Made by a program: the position numbers and the translations under genes. Source: Roseibacterium elongatum DSM 19469 (lineage in GTDB: Bacteria; Pseudomonadota; Alphaproteobacteria; Rhodobacterales; Rhodobacteraceae). Taken from it: a DNA stretch of 64,000 bases. Numbering within the stretch: the stretch's first letter is position 1; each line of letters starts with the position of its first letter. Location: contig NZ_CP004372.1 of NCBI RefSeq assembly GCF_000590925.1, positions 3,391,001 through 3,455,000 of the forward strand. Direction: 5' to 3'. Shown here piece after piece: positions 21,919 to 30,577 of the stretch. A model generated the notes under the pieces. That model was not told the DNA's origin. It ran no database searches and saw only the letters and a list, made by a program, of their open reading frames with translations.

Positions 21919-22530
21919 TGACCCCTCATGGGGGGATGTTGCATGTTCAGCACGGCCGAAGCCGCGACTGTCCTGACCCCTCATGGGGGATGTTGCATGT
22001 TCAGCACGGCCAAAGCCGCGACTGTCATGACCCCTCATGGGGGATGTTGCATGTTCAGCACGGCCAAAGCCGCGACTGTCCTGACCCCTCATGGGGGATT
22101 TAGCATGTTCAGAACGGCCAAAGCCGCATCTGTCATGACCCCTCATGGGGGATGTAGCATGTTCAGAACGGCCAAAGCCGCGACTGTCCTGACCCCTCAT
22201 GGGGGAAGTAGCATGTTCAGAACGGCCGAAGCCGCATCTGTCGTGACCCCTCATGGGGGAAGTAGCATGTTCAGAACGGCCGAAGCCGCATCTGTCATGA
22301 CCCCTCAAGGGGGATTTTGCATGTTCAGAACGGCCGAAGCCGCATCTGTCGTGACCCCTCAAGGGGGATTTTGCATGTTCAGAACGGCCGAAGCCGCATC
22401 TGTCGTGACCCCTCATGGGGGATTTTGCATGTTCAGCACGGCCGAAGCCGCATCTGTCGTGACCCCTCATGGGGGATTTTGCATGTTCAGAACGGCCGAA
22501 GCCGCATCTGTCATGACCCCTCAAGGGGGT
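21919..22530. repeat. Array of twelve 54-bp tandem repeats
   Basis: Units begin with TGACCCCTCA at 21919, 21974, 22028, 22082, 22136, 22190, 22244, 22298, 22352, 22406, 22460 and 22514. Spacing is 54 bases except the first (55), and the last unit is cut after its first hairpin. A degenerate half unit precedes the array at about 21897-21917. Each unit holds two possible hairpins: CCCC-TCAT-GGGG and CGGC-CGAA-GCCG. The loops vary (TCAT/TCAA, CGAA/CAAA) but the stems do not. A GTTC-A-GAAC palindrome is present in the later units, GTTCAGCAC in the earlier ones. The array begins 228 bases after hsdR. Both strands are open in one frame because 54 is a multiple of three. Confidence 0.95.
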
Positions 22531-22754
22531 AAGCGAAGCACGAGCGGTTTGATGCGATGCAGATCTGCGAAACATCTTGGCTCGTTGGCCCCGCTACAGG
22601 AGAGATGGTTCTCTTCGAACATTCCCAAAATCGAAAAGCCGAAAAAAGTGAAAAAAATGTCCCGCCGCGGATACCTTTGATGTCCTGCCCTCCGCATGAC
22701 GTCGCCAGTTCCCTGAATGGTACCAGCGCGAACATGCATGGCCTGCATGCATTT
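22531..22754. other. Non-coding stretch after the repeat array
   Basis: No gene is supported here. It joins the repeat array to the degraded insertion-sequence scraps. An AAAA-rich stretch lies at about 22619-22660. Confidence 0.4.
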
Positions 22755-22964
22755 AGCCACCTCGACACGGCCTTCCACCGCGCCGGGAACAATCTCGATC
22801 CGCTCCATCGGAATTGCGGCCTCCGGGAAAGCCGTCGCCCGCTTGCGTCGCACAAAACCAACCGCGCCTTCACATCATCCGGCGAACGCCGCCGACAGTC
22901 CTCGTAGATCACCAATCCCAGTGACCTGAGCAACTACGTCATCGTCTCCATAGAGAGAATCCAT
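22755..22964 (-). pseudogene. IS66-family TnpA remnant
   Basis: Degraded minus-strand coding sequence in shifting frames: MDSLYGDDDVVAQVTG, then CRRRSPDDVKARLVL, then IPMERIEIVPGAVEGRVEV. These resemble the beginning, the RRRWPxxVKARIV segment and the end of IS66-type TnpA proteins, with the middle missing. Identification is from family memory, so moderate confidence. Confidence 0.45.
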
Positions 22965-23200
22965 CCGTGTAGTCCCACGATAACGGACTCGCAGGACCGA
23001 AAAATCACAGGAAGGTGAGGGCTGAACACCGCCCGCGAGACAGACGCGAATGCCAGCCCCGGGACCAATCATGCCGTCTCCACCGTCCGGATCAACCGGA
23101 TCAGTGCCGCCCCAGCCATGGTAGTGTCGAACCGAAGACATCGCCCGCCTGAGAGGCGAACTGCCACCGGAACAGATCTTACCGACGCAGGTTCGGGCAC
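22965..23200 (-). pseudogene. IS66-family tnpA 3' end / tnpB 5' end remnant
   Basis: One frame ends MAGAALIRLIRTVETA with its TGA at 23069-23071. A second frame starts MIGPGAGIRVCLAGGV at 23072, overlapping as ATGA. This is how tnpA and tnpB join in IS66 elements (TnpB usually begins MIP..GxRVWLAxGVTDMR). TnpB breaks off after about 20 residues and the next remnant begins. Confidence 0.45.
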
Positions 23201-23274
23201 AACATCACCTGCTGGCCGAAGGTCGAGCGGCACAAAAACTGCGGGCCTGATCCGGAGACCAGAGCCCCTTCCCC

Positions 23275-23436
23275 TTAGCCTCGTGCCGCCAGGCATACGA
23301 AGCTGTCATGCACCTTGGCTGTCGTCGCCTGAAGGCCGTGAACAATACCGGTATACACATCGACGCCCACATGAGCCTTCATGGCGGTGTACCCATTGGT
23401 GCCCTTCTTTATGGACGGCGCGTCGATGATCGTAGT
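23275..23436 (-). pseudogene. IS5-family transposase fragment
   Basis: A short open stretch reading TIIDAPSIKKGTNGYTAMKA followed by HVGVDVYTGIVHGL and KVHDS matches the catalytic core of IS5-family transposases (usual form: APSxTKN...GMKAHIGVDxxxGLVHS...AxVxD). Both ends of the gene are missing. Confidence 0.65.
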
Positions 23437-23618
23437 ACGCACCCGCGTGACCGAGCACAGCGTGATCCCCTTGCCGGCGCGGTGTCCGTTCATCTCGCGA
23501 AGGTTTCGTCCGTCAGCCCATGTCGGTCCAGAGGATGGCGGAAGTCGAGGGTAGTCGCCTCTCAATTTGGGGGCGACTCAGACTTTAGCCTGCTTCGGGT
23601 TGCATCCGACTGGCTGCA

Positions 23619-23813
23619 TCACTCCGGATACTTCCCTTCGACCACTTTCATGATGAGAGAGTGGCGCCAGCGGCTCGAACGACCTTGTTTCTGCGGTGGC
23701 GGAAACGTGCCCCGTTCGATGTCGCGATAGATGCTTGCCTTGGAACGAGCGACAATTTCACAGACCGTCGTGATGGGCAGCAGAACGTCGTGTGGGATTT
23801 TTTCGTGACTCAT
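23619..23813 (-). CDS. AlpA-family regulatory / excisionase-like protein
   Basis: Small 64-aa protein starting MSHEKIPHDVLLPITTVCEI. The pattern ITTVCEIVARSKASIYRDIE plus GTFPPPQKQGRSSRWRHS is the MerR-like HTH of AlpA prophage regulators, which switch on excision or integrase genes. The ATG at 23813 has GGAG seven bases upstream; a longer frame to 24002 has no such site. It is the island gene nearest to tRNA-Phe. Confidence 0.82.
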   Translation of the reverse strand: MSHEKIPHDVLLPITTVCEIVARSKASIYRDIERGTFPPPQKQGRSSRWRHSLIMKVVEGKYPE

Positions 23814-24015
23814 TCTTCTTCTCCAGGTGCTGGACTGGAGGTGAAATGGTGTTGATCGAGTTTCGCCGGAAACGGAGATGTGCCAGTATTCGCGCCTGAT
23901 GCAATCGATCAAAGGAGGGAAGTCTGTCGTCCCGCTGTCGTCCCACAGCCAAATACAGCGCATTCGCAGCAACCTTACGGGCGCAATAAATCCATATTTC
24001 ACAGTGGGTTATAAA

Positions 24016-24090
24016 TGGTGCCCGGGGGCGGAATCGAACCACCGACACGAGGATTTTCAATCCACTGCTCTACCCCTGAGCTACCCGGGC
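24016..24090 (-). tRNA. tRNA-Phe (GAA)
   Basis: The cloverleaf is complete on the minus strand: acceptor GCCCGGG pairs with CCCGGGC, D arm GCTCAGGGGTAGAGC, anticodon loop TTGAAAA with anticodon GAA, T loop GGTTCGATTCC, and an encoded CCA. Its 3' end (24016) faces the accessory island, making it the likely integration target. Confidence 0.97.
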
Positions 24091-24201
24091 ACGGGAGAGG
24101 CAATCGCGCGACCGCCTTGGGTGAGGCGCGTTCTAGGGCCTTCCTTGCGGGGTGTCCATACCCTCGGGCATGAAAAATCGCCTCTCGCCGGGACCCGCCT
24201 T

Positions 24202-24384
24202 TCAGTGGGGTTTCGACGCGGCGCGGCGCGCCTCTTGCTCGGCGCGCTCTGCGTCCTCCGGGTCTTGCGACGGCACCGCGTAGGAGCCGTTCAGCCAACG
24301 CGCCAGATCCACATCCGCGCAGCGTCGCGAACAGAATGGGCGATAGCTTGGCTCTGTGTTCTTGCCGCAGATGGGACAGCTCAT
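24202..24384 (-). CDS. yacG: DNA gyrase inhibitor YacG
   Basis: A 60-aa zinc-binding protein (MSCPICGKNTEPSYRPFCSR...) with the CPIC and CSRRC cysteine pairs of YacG, which binds GyrB and blocks DNA binding. The tail is charged and disordered. The ATG at 24384 follows GGAGGG. It lies downstream of the RNase G/E gene, as in many Rhodobacteraceae, with a transglycosylase gene running the other way between them. Confidence 0.9.
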   Translation of the reverse strand: MSCPICGKNTEPSYRPFCSRRCADVDLARWLNGSYAVPSQDPEDAERAEQEARRAASKPH

Positions 24385-24529
24385 CTCGCCCTCCTTTCCG
24401 GGGTTGCGCGACCACTCGGCGGCACTATGCCGAACGCACCGCGGGGCCGCAACGGGGGCCAAGGCCACGCTTTACGTCACGGCCACGCGGCGGCTACCAA
24501 TACCTTGCAACGGTGGGCGGGAGAGACAG

Positions 24530-25795
24530 ATGCTGGTTTCGCGACGGAATGTATTGACGACGGCGGGCGCGGCGGCCCTTGCGGCGACGGGCTGCACACC
24601 CGCGCTCGGCCCGAGCGGGGCCGTGGGTGCCGCGGGCCCCAGCGACGATCCGGCCTTTCGCCCGCAACCCAATGCCGCGTATGACGCCTGGGTCGCTGCG
24701 TTTCGCCCACGGGCACTGGCCCAAGGCATCAGCGGCGACGCCTTTGACCGGGCCTTTCGGGGGCAGGGCTATCTGCCCGGCGTGATCGAGCGCGATCGCA
24801 ACCAGACCGAATTCCGCCGCACGACCGAGGATTACCTGGCGCTGGTCGCCTCGGACGCGGATGTCAGCCTCGGCCGTGGCCGCATCCGCCCGCACCGGGC
24901 CACGCTCGGGGCGATTGAGGACGCCACGGGTGTCGCCGCCGCGGTCATCGGGGCGATCTGGGGCGTCGAAACGGCGTTTGGCACGCGCCTGGGCGATATT
25001 CCCGTGATCTCCGCCACCTCGACCTTGGCGTGGGAGGGGCGGCGCGAGGGCTTTTTCACGGCGCAATTGCTGGACGCCATCCGCATCGTGCAATCGGGCG
25101 ACACCACACCGGACCGGATGCTGGGGTCCTGGGCCGGGGCCATGGGGCACACGCAGGTCATGCCCTCGGTCTACCAGGAATACGCGGTCGATTTCGACGG
25201 GGACGGGCGGCGCGGCATCTGGTCGGCCGATCCGACCGACAGCCTTGCCACCGCGGCCACCTATCTGCAACGCCACGGTTGGCGGCGCGGGCAGCCTTGG
25301 GGCATGGAAGTACGCCTGCCAGAGGGGTTCGACACATCGTCCACCGGGCGGCGCAATCGCCGCGCCACCACCGACTGGCAGGCCATGGGGGTCCGGCAGC
25401 CAACCGGCGGTTCCCTGCCCGACCACGGTGCGGCCGCCATCCACGCGCCGGGCGGCGCAAATGGTCCTGCCTGGATCCTGTGGCGCAATTTCGATGTGAT
25501 CCTGCGTTACAACCCCTCGACCAATTACGGCATCGGCGTCGGCTACCTGTCGGACCGGCTGGCAGGAGGCGGACCGCTGTCGCGCAGCTTCGGGCCGGAC
25601 AGCACCGGGCTGACGCAGGCCGAGCGGCGCGAGGTGCAGCGCTTGCTGACCCGTGCGGGGTTCGATGCCGGCACACCGGACGGGGTGATCGGCCGCGGAA
25701 CCGAGGCCGCGATCCGCGCCTTTCAACAGGCGCGGGGGCTGCCCGTGACGGGCGAGGCGTCGCCCGACCTGCTGATGGCGCTGCGGCGCGCCTGA
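24530..25795 (+). CDS. Lytic murein transglycosylase (MltB-type lipoprotein)
   Basis: A 421-aa envelope enzyme that cleaves peptidoglycan glycan strands. The N-terminus MLVSRRNVLTTAGAAALAAT followed by Gly-Cys is a lipoprotein signal with twin arginines. The SLT_3/MltB domain has the catalytic Glu in IWGVETAFG and GSWAGAMGHTQVMPS. The last 60 residues form a PG_binding_1 domain (LTRAGFDAGTPDGVIGRGTE). The start at 24530 follows GGGAGAG; the frame extends upstream to 24356, but that part would spoil the signal. Confidence 0.9.
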   Translation: MLVSRRNVLTTAGAAALAATGCTPALGPSGAVGAAGPSDDPAFRPQPNAAYDAWVAAFRPRALAQGISGDAFDRAFRGQGYLPGVIERDRNQTEFRRTTEDYLALVASDADVSLGRGRIRPHRATLGAIEDATGVAAAVIGAIWGVETAFGTRLGDIPVISATSTLAWEGRREGFFTAQLLDAIRIVQSGDTTPDRMLGSWAGAMGHTQVMPSVYQEYAVDFDGDGRRGIWSADPTDSLATAATYLQRHGWRRGQPWGMEVRLPEGFDTSSTGRRNRRATTDWQAMGVRQPTGGSLPDHGAAAIHAPGGANGPAWILWRNFDVILRYNPSTNYGIGVGYLSDRLAGGGPLSRSFGPDSTGLTQAERREVQRLLTRAGFDAGTPDGVIGRGTEAAIRAFQQARGLPVTGEASPDLLMALRRA

Positions 25796-25798
25796 TCC

Positions 25799-26857
25799 TC
25801 AGCTATGCGCGCCGGGCCACACCTGGGCCAAGGGAAAGCGGTCGCGTTTTCGCTGCACTTCGTAATGGCCCAGCGGCGTCCAGCCGGCCAGCACCGCCTC
25901 GGCCCCATCCTGCCGGAATGCGCGGCGCAAGGCGTCCTCGAATACGCGGCGCTCTTTCTTTGGCATCGGCGCGAGGTCGAGCACCACCTGCCCGCCCAAG
26001 CCCTTGATCCGCAACGCACCAGGCAGGCTGCGCGCCAGTGCCAGGTTGGCCTTGAGCCCGGCCGAAAGCGACGTATCCCCGCCGGTATTCACGTCAACGG
26101 CGACAAGGGCGCGTGTCGGCTCGATAAAGGCAAAGGCATCCCCCGTCAGGCGGAGGCGCGTCGACAAGGCCTCTTCGATCGCGTCCAGCGCGCCCGACGC
26201 CTCGAAACAGCCGGGGCGATCCTCGACCTCGTCTGGGGTCGGCTCGGCCCAGTCACGCCAGGCCAGAAGATGCGCGTCGGGGGCATCGACCAGCAGTTCG
26301 GCCCGACCGACAGCATCGGCCATCACGGCGGCGGCAAGATCACGCATCGCCGCGATATCCTCGGCCAGCACCTCTTCGGGCTGGTCGCCGGCGGCGCTGC
26401 GCAGGATCAGGCCGTGGCCATCGGGCGCGCCCTGCATGGTCGCATGCGCGATTTCCAGCAGGCGGTCGCGCTCGGCCTCGTCCTTGATACGGCGCGAGAT
26501 ATTCAGCCCCGGCGCATCGGGCGTGATGATGGCAAAGCGGCTTTTGAACAGCGGTTTGAGGGTGACCGGCGCGGCTTTGTCCGGCTCGGCCACGCCCGCG
26601 ACCTGAACCAACAGCGTGGTGCCCGGCGCAAGCCCCTTGGCCGCGCGCAGATACCCCTTTTCGCCATCGCCCAAGGTCAGTGTCAGCCCGCCCTGCCCTT
26701 TCATCGGCCGGTCGGCCACCGCGCGGTAGATCGCACCGGGCTGCGGGCCAGCCGTCTCGGGTGGATCGATCAGCAGATCGGCCAGGTGACCATCGACCAT
26801 CAGGGCCGCCGCCCGGCGACCGGCCACCTGATCGAGGAGAACGACACGCCCTTTCAT
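25799..26857 (-). CDS. Ribonuclease G/E family protein
   Basis: A 352-aa protein of the short alphaproteobacterial RNase G/E-like type. It carries the catalytic motif [11 protein letters not shown] and a second acidic segment VVLDLAPM, but lacks the S1 extension and large C-terminal scaffold of RNase E. It likely cleaves single-stranded RNA. Its ATG overlaps the maf stop as ATGA, so it is translated with maf and infA from one transcript. Confidence 0.85.
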   Translation of the reverse strand: MKGRVVLLDQVAGRRAAALMVDGHLADLLIDPPETAGPQPGAIYRAVADRPMKGQGGLTLTLGDGEKGYLRAAKGLAPGTTLLVQVAGVAEPDKAAPVTLKPLFKSRFAIITPDAPGLNISRRIKDEAERDRLLEIAHATMQGAPDGHGLILRSAAGDQPEEVLAEDIAAMRDLAAAVMADAVGRAELLVDAPDAHLLAWRDWAEPTPDEVEDRPGCFEASGALDAIEEALSTRLRLTGDAFAFIEPTRALVAVDVNTGGDTSLSAGLKANLALARSLPGALRIKGLGGQVVLDLAPMPKKERRVFEDALRRAFRQDGAEAVLAGWTPLGHYEVQRKRDRFPLAQVWPGAHS

Positions 26858-27430
26858 GCCGCCCCCCAGATGCGCAGGCCAGCCGCCTGCAGCAACTGCG
26901 CCGTCTCGGCCATTGGCAGGCCAACGATGGCCGTGTAACTTCCTGAAATCCATGGGATAAACGCCCCGGCCGGCCCCTGGATCGAATAGCCGCCGGCCTT
27001 GCCCTGCCAATCGCCTGTCGCGAGGTAGCCGTCGCGTTCGGTCGGGAATAGCGGCTTCATCCGCACGCGCGACTCGACCAGGCGTTCACGGATCGTGTCG
27101 CCGGTTTTGACCGCCACGGCCGTGTAGACCCGATGCCGGCGCCCCGACAGAAGATCGAGAAAGCGCCGCGCCTCGGCCTCATCGGCGGGTTTGCCAAGGA
27201 TGCGCCGCCCCAGAGCCACCGTCGTATCGGCGCAGAGCACAATATCCTCGGGGCCTGCCGCGATGGCAGCCGCCTTGTCACGGGCAATGCGCGCGCAATA
27301 CGGGCGCGGCAACTCGCCCGGCTGCGGATCCTCGTTGATGGTCGGGGGGGGTGACGGCATCGGGCACAAGGCCCAGAACGCCCAGCAACTCGCGCCGGCG
27401 CGGGCTGCCTGACCCGAGGATCAGGCGCAC
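26854..27430 (-). pseudogene. maf: Maf-type nucleoside triphosphate pyrophosphatase, frameshifted
   Basis: Maf proteins hydrolyse non-canonical or excess NTPs. The frame starts with GTG at 27430 ([20 protein letters not shown]), which includes the signature SxSPRR. It is lost in a run of eight C (27344-27351, G on the + strand). With seven C it continues [18 protein letters not shown] and on to ADTTVALG and the C-terminus at 26854. Whether this is a real mutation or a sequencing error is not decidable here, but error is likely because everything else is intact. The start lies two bases after the infA stop. Confidence 0.88.
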
Positions 27431-27432
27431 CG

Positions 27433-27651
27433 TTACTTGAAGCGGTAGTTGATGCGACCCTTGGTCAGGTCGTAGGGGGTCATTTCCACCTGGACCTTGT
27501 CGCCTGCCAGAACACGGATGCGGTTCTTGCGCATCTTGCCTGCCGTGTGCGCGATGATCTCATGGCCGTTCTCAAGCTCGACCCGGAACGTCGCGTTCGG
27601 CAGGAGTTCCTTCACGACACCAGGGAATTCGAGCATTTCTTCCTTGGCCAT
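27433..27651 (-). CDS. infA: Translation initiation factor IF-1
   Basis: A 72-aa single S1/OB-fold protein that binds the ribosomal A site during initiation. [31 protein letters not shown] and the end GRINYRFK are the standard sequence. The ATG at 27651 is chosen over one two codons upstream to match the usual N-terminus. It is followed closely by maf and the RNase gene. Confidence 0.97.
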   Translation of the reverse strand: MAKEEMLEFPGVVKELLPNATFRVELENGHEIIAHTAGKMRKNRIRVLAGDKVQVEMTPYDLTKGRINYRFK

Positions 27652-27725
27652 GTTCACTCCTTCATTGTCGCACCATGCCGGTGCAGGTAGGCGCTAAATG
27701 CGCCTGATCCGCCCGTTTTTCAAGG

Positions 27726-28607
27726 CTAATCTATGTCGCGGGGCAAAACCTGCGCCCGCGTGGCGCTTTCCGGCCAATGGGCATGGTTCAAGACCGCCCC
27801 GTGCGAGCGGACGCGCGCAATCGCCGTTGGATCTACCTCGGCCATGACCCATCCGGGCGCGTTCAGTTCCCCCTCGGCGATCACGCCCGTGGGCGGAAAC
27901 CCCAGATCCGGCGGCCCGTAGATCGCCGCCGCGCCCACGTTCTCATCGACCGCAGGCGACCAGGCCGCATCGCACACAGTCGGCGCATGCACCACAACGC
28001 ATTGATTTTCCAAGGCGCGCGCCATCGCCCCCACCCGCACGCGCGAATAGCCGGCCAGGGCATCGGTGCACGAGGGTACGAGCAGGATTTCCGCACCCGC
28101 CTCGGCCAATGCGCGCCCCAAAAGCGGGAACTCGGCGTCATAGCAGATCAGGACACCGACACGCCCCAGGCCCGTGTCGAAGACGTGCAAGGGACCGCCC
28201 GGCACGACATCCCAGGTTTCGCGTTCGAACCGCGTCATCACCTGTTTGTCCTGATGCCCCAGTTTCCCCGCCGGCCCGCAGAACGTGGCGCGGTTTACCG
28301 GGCGCGACCCACCGTCGAAGACCGGCCCCGACGGCGCAAGGATGTGAACGCCATGCTCGCGCGCCAGATCCTCCATCAGCCTGTCGGCGGATCCGGTCCA
28401 GCGCGCGGCCGCCGCGAGGCTGGCCTCGAGATCCCCGGCGACATCGGCACCATCGAATGCGGCCAATTCCATGCGACCGTATTCGGGAAACACCAGCAGA
28501 TCGGCCCCCGCCGCCGCCGCCGCGCCAACCCATTCCCGCGACTTGGCCTCGTAGGCCGCCCAGTCGGCCAGCGCGTCCAGCGGATAGGCTGCAGCCGCGA
28601 GTTTCAT
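27726..28607 (-). CDS. Carbon-nitrogen hydrolase (nitrilase superfamily)
   Basis: A 293-aa amidase/nitrilase-fold enzyme. The catalytic triad is visible as Glu in VFPEYG, Lys in GHQDKQVM and Cys in LICYDAEF. The substrate is not known. The start (MKLAAAAYPL) overlaps the stop of the acetyltransferase gene as ATGA; these two genes are often neighbours and sometimes fused in other bacteria. Confidence 0.88.
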   Translation of the reverse strand: MKLAAAAYPLDALADWAAYEAKSREWVGAAAAAGADLLVFPEYGRMELAAFDGADVAGDLEASLAAAARWTGSADRLMEDLAREHGVHILAPSGPVFDGGSRPVNRATFCGPAGKLGHQDKQVMTRFERETWDVVPGGPLHVFDTGLGRVGVLICYDAEFPLLGRALAEAGAEILLVPSCTDALAGYSRVRVGAMARALENQCVVVHAPTVCDAAWSPAVDENVGAAAIYGPPDLGFPPTGVIAEGELNAPGWVMAEVDPTAIARVRSHGAVLNHAHWPESATRAQVLPRDID

Positions 28608-29188
28608 AGGTGCTTGATCCAGAATTGCAGCGGCTTCTCGGTTTCGGCCTGATCGCCGATATCGCGCCACTGAAACCGCGCGACAACCCCATCAAGCGGC
28701 GCATAGCCGCGTTTTCGCCAGAACGGATCGAGGGGGCGATAGCCGGCCGGTCGCGCCGGGTGATCCTGTGGACGGATCACTGAACAAAATGTGGAAAATG
28801 TGAAACCGAGGCGCTTTGCATGGGCCTCGCGCCGGTCAAAGAACGCGTGTCCAGCACCCTGCCCGCGAAAGCCCGAAGCAAGAACAGATTCAGCGCAGTA
28901 GAAGACTTTATTAAAGTCAATTCTCACAGTTTCGAAGGCCGACGCGAAATCATCCGCATGATCGGATAATGGCATGCCGGTCGAGGCACCCACCATCTCC
29001 GACCCGTCAAAGGCGGCGACGACGAGGCTGTCGCCGCGGGCGTAATCGGCCAAATAGGCCCGTTCGTACGCGAGGTCACCGTCATACAGGTAGGGCCAGT
29101 CGCGAAACACCGAAATCCGCAGGCGCGCAAGGCTATCCACGACCTGAGTGATCGCGTCACCACGATAGTCGCGGAAGGTCAGGCTCAT
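28604..29188 (-). CDS. GNAT-family N-acetyltransferase
   Basis: A 194-aa protein with the acetyl-CoA-binding segment SGFRGQGAGHAFFDRREAHA (R-x-x-G-x-G/A loop) around residue 110. Substrate unknown. Overlaps both neighbours by four bases, so it is in an operon with the nitrilase-type hydrolase and the NTF2-like gene. Confidence 0.85.
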   Translation of the reverse strand: MSLTFRDYRGDAITQVVDSLARLRISVFRDWPYLYDGDLAYERAYLADYARGDSLVVAAFDGSEMVGASTGMPLSDHADDFASAFETVRIDFNKVFYCAESVLASGFRGQGAGHAFFDRREAHAKRLGFTFSTFCSVIRPQDHPARPAGYRPLDPFWRKRGYAPLDGVVARFQWRDIGDQAETEKPLQFWIKHL

Positions 29189-29601
29189 TCCGAGACCTGC
29201 CGCATCCAGTCGGCTAGATTGTAATAGGTGACCACGCGCGTGATCAGCCCACCCTCGACCGAAAAGAACCCGCCGGCCGGCAGGACATAGGTTTGCCCCG
29301 TCGCCTCGGGCAGGCCGTCATCCGTCGCCAGATAGGTGCCGTTCACGGTGAACTCGGCGGCGGCGCGCGTGCCATCGGGATGGGCCATCACGAAGACATC
29401 CGACAGGCTTTCGCGGTAGCAGCGGGTCATATGGGCGCAGAAGGCACGAAACCTCTCGTGCCCCTCGCGCAGGCCGCCTTCGTTCACATGATGCGCGACA
29501 TCTGGAGACAGGCAGGCGATCATGCCCTCGACATCCCCCGCGTTGAACGCCGCATAGTAGCGTGTCACCAGGGCCCGCGTGGCCTCCATCGCGTCGCTCA
29601 T
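29185..29601 (-). CDS. NTF2-like / ketosteroid isomerase-related protein
   Basis: A 138-aa protein starting MSDAMEATRALVTRYYAAFN, with the cone-shaped NTF2 fold pattern (AGDVEGMIACLSPDVAHHVN). Members of this group bind small hydrophobic ligands; no specific reaction can be assigned. In the given sequence it reads in frame with the phosphatase upstream, but that is probably an indel artefact (see the phosphatase). Confidence 0.78.
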   Translation of the reverse strand: MSDAMEATRALVTRYYAAFNAGDVEGMIACLSPDVAHHVNEGGLREGHERFRAFCAHMTRCYRESLSDVFVMAHPDGTRAAAEFTVNGTYLATDDGLPEATGQTYVLPAGGFFSVEGGLITRVVTYYNLADWMRQVSE

Positions 29602-30072
29602 GTTGCGTCCTCTCCGGGTTCCGGAGGGGGGGCCGAACCGGTCCACCATGCGTTTGACGATCATGTCGCGCGCCTGCCGATAAGCCGCAAGCTTTTCCTC
29701 GCGGGAATGCCCGAGACCCGAGGGATCCAGGACAGGCCAGTATTCCACATCGAGATGATAACTGCTGGTCAGTTCCAACGCGCGCCGTTGGCTGGCGGGC
29801 GACAGCGACACGATCAGGTCAAAGCCCGAGATATCGTCGCCCCATTCCTGCATATCGTCGAAGCTGCGCACGCGGTGGCGCTGCAACTCCACACCGATCT
29901 CGGAGCAGACGGCCACGGCAAAGCCGTCGATCTCCAACTCGTTCATCACGCCGGCCGATTGCACGTAAGCCCGGTGGCCGTAGAATTTCTTCATGATCCC
30001 CTCGGCCATGGGTGACCGAATGGAGTTGTGGTCGCAGCAGAACAGTACCGACTGGGGGAAGTTCTGCGACAC
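29598..30072 (-). CDS. Low-molecular-weight protein tyrosine phosphatase family protein
   Basis: A roughly 157-aa protein with the phosphatase loop FCCDHNSIRSP (C-x5-R) at residues 11-21 and the general-acid segment WPVLDPSG. Such proteins are tyrosine phosphatases or arsenate-reductase relatives. As given, the frame continues into the next gene without a stop. With six instead of seven C at 29626-29632 it would read GPPPEPGEDAT and end in a TGA overlapping the next ATG, the expected gene junction. I therefore treat it as a separate gene. Confidence 0.82.
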
Positions 30073-30078
30073 GGCCCG

Positions 30079-30555
30079 TCAGCCCCCGAAATGCAGCACG
30101 CAAATCAGCGTGAACAGCCGCCTTGAGGTGTCGATATCCACATCCGCCTTGCCCTCGAGCCGTTCCTGCAGGATGCGCGCGCCTTCGTTGTGAATTCCGC
30201 GGCGGGCCATGTCGATGGCCTCGATCTGGCTGGGCGGCAGCTTTTTCACCGCATCGTAATAGCTTTCGCAGATTTGCCAGTAATCCTTGACCACCTGGCG
30301 AAAGGGCGACAGCGACAGATGGAACTCGGCGGCATCCGCGCCCTCGTCGGTATCGACATCGAACACCAGCCGCTTTTCGCGGATCGCAAGGGTCACGCGG
30401 TACGGGCCGTCCGCGGCATCGCTCCCGTCCCGCGGCGGAATGGTGAACCTGTTCTCCTCCAGCAGGTCGAAGATGGCGACCTTGCGTTCCTGCTCGATCT
30501 CGGGCGTGGGGGCGGGCATGCCCGCCGTGTCGATTTCAATGTGGCAGATGCTCAT
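30079..30555 (-). CDS. UPF0262 family protein
   Basis: A 158-aa protein of the alphaproteobacterial UPF0262 family, function unknown. It begins MSICHIEIDT and contains the family stretch LSPFRQVVKDYWQICESYYD. It lies between hisD and the phosphatase gene in the conserved Rhodobacteraceae order, ending six bases before the phosphatase start. Confidence 0.9.
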   Translation of the reverse strand: MSICHIEIDTAGMPAPTPEIEQERKVAIFDLLEENRFTIPPRDGSDAADGPYRVTLAIREKRLVFDVDTDEGADAAEFHLSLSPFRQVVKDYWQICESYYDAVKKLPPSQIEAIDMARRGIHNEGARILQERLEGKADVDIDTSRRLFTLICVLHFGG

Positions 30556-30577
30556 GCCCTCTCCCCCTGCTGCGCCC

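Noticed and set aside
21919-22530. CRISPR array
   Set aside because: Units are joined directly with no unique spacers, and no cas genes are present.
21919-22530. LexA/SOS box array because of the repeated GTTC
   Set aside because: The alphaproteobacterial SOS box is GTTC-N7-GTTC; here the units have GTTC-A-GAAC or GTTCAGCAC.
21928-22680. A 250-aa open frame through the tandem repeats (18-aa repeat), and a 219-aa frame on the other strand
   Set aside because: Openness follows from the 54-bp unit length. Differences between units mostly change amino acids, the start lies inside the array, and no ribosome binding site is seen.
28109-28609. Arg/Pro-rich frames in the nitrilase and acetyltransferase region
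   Set aside because: Shadow frames of well-supported genes on the other strand.
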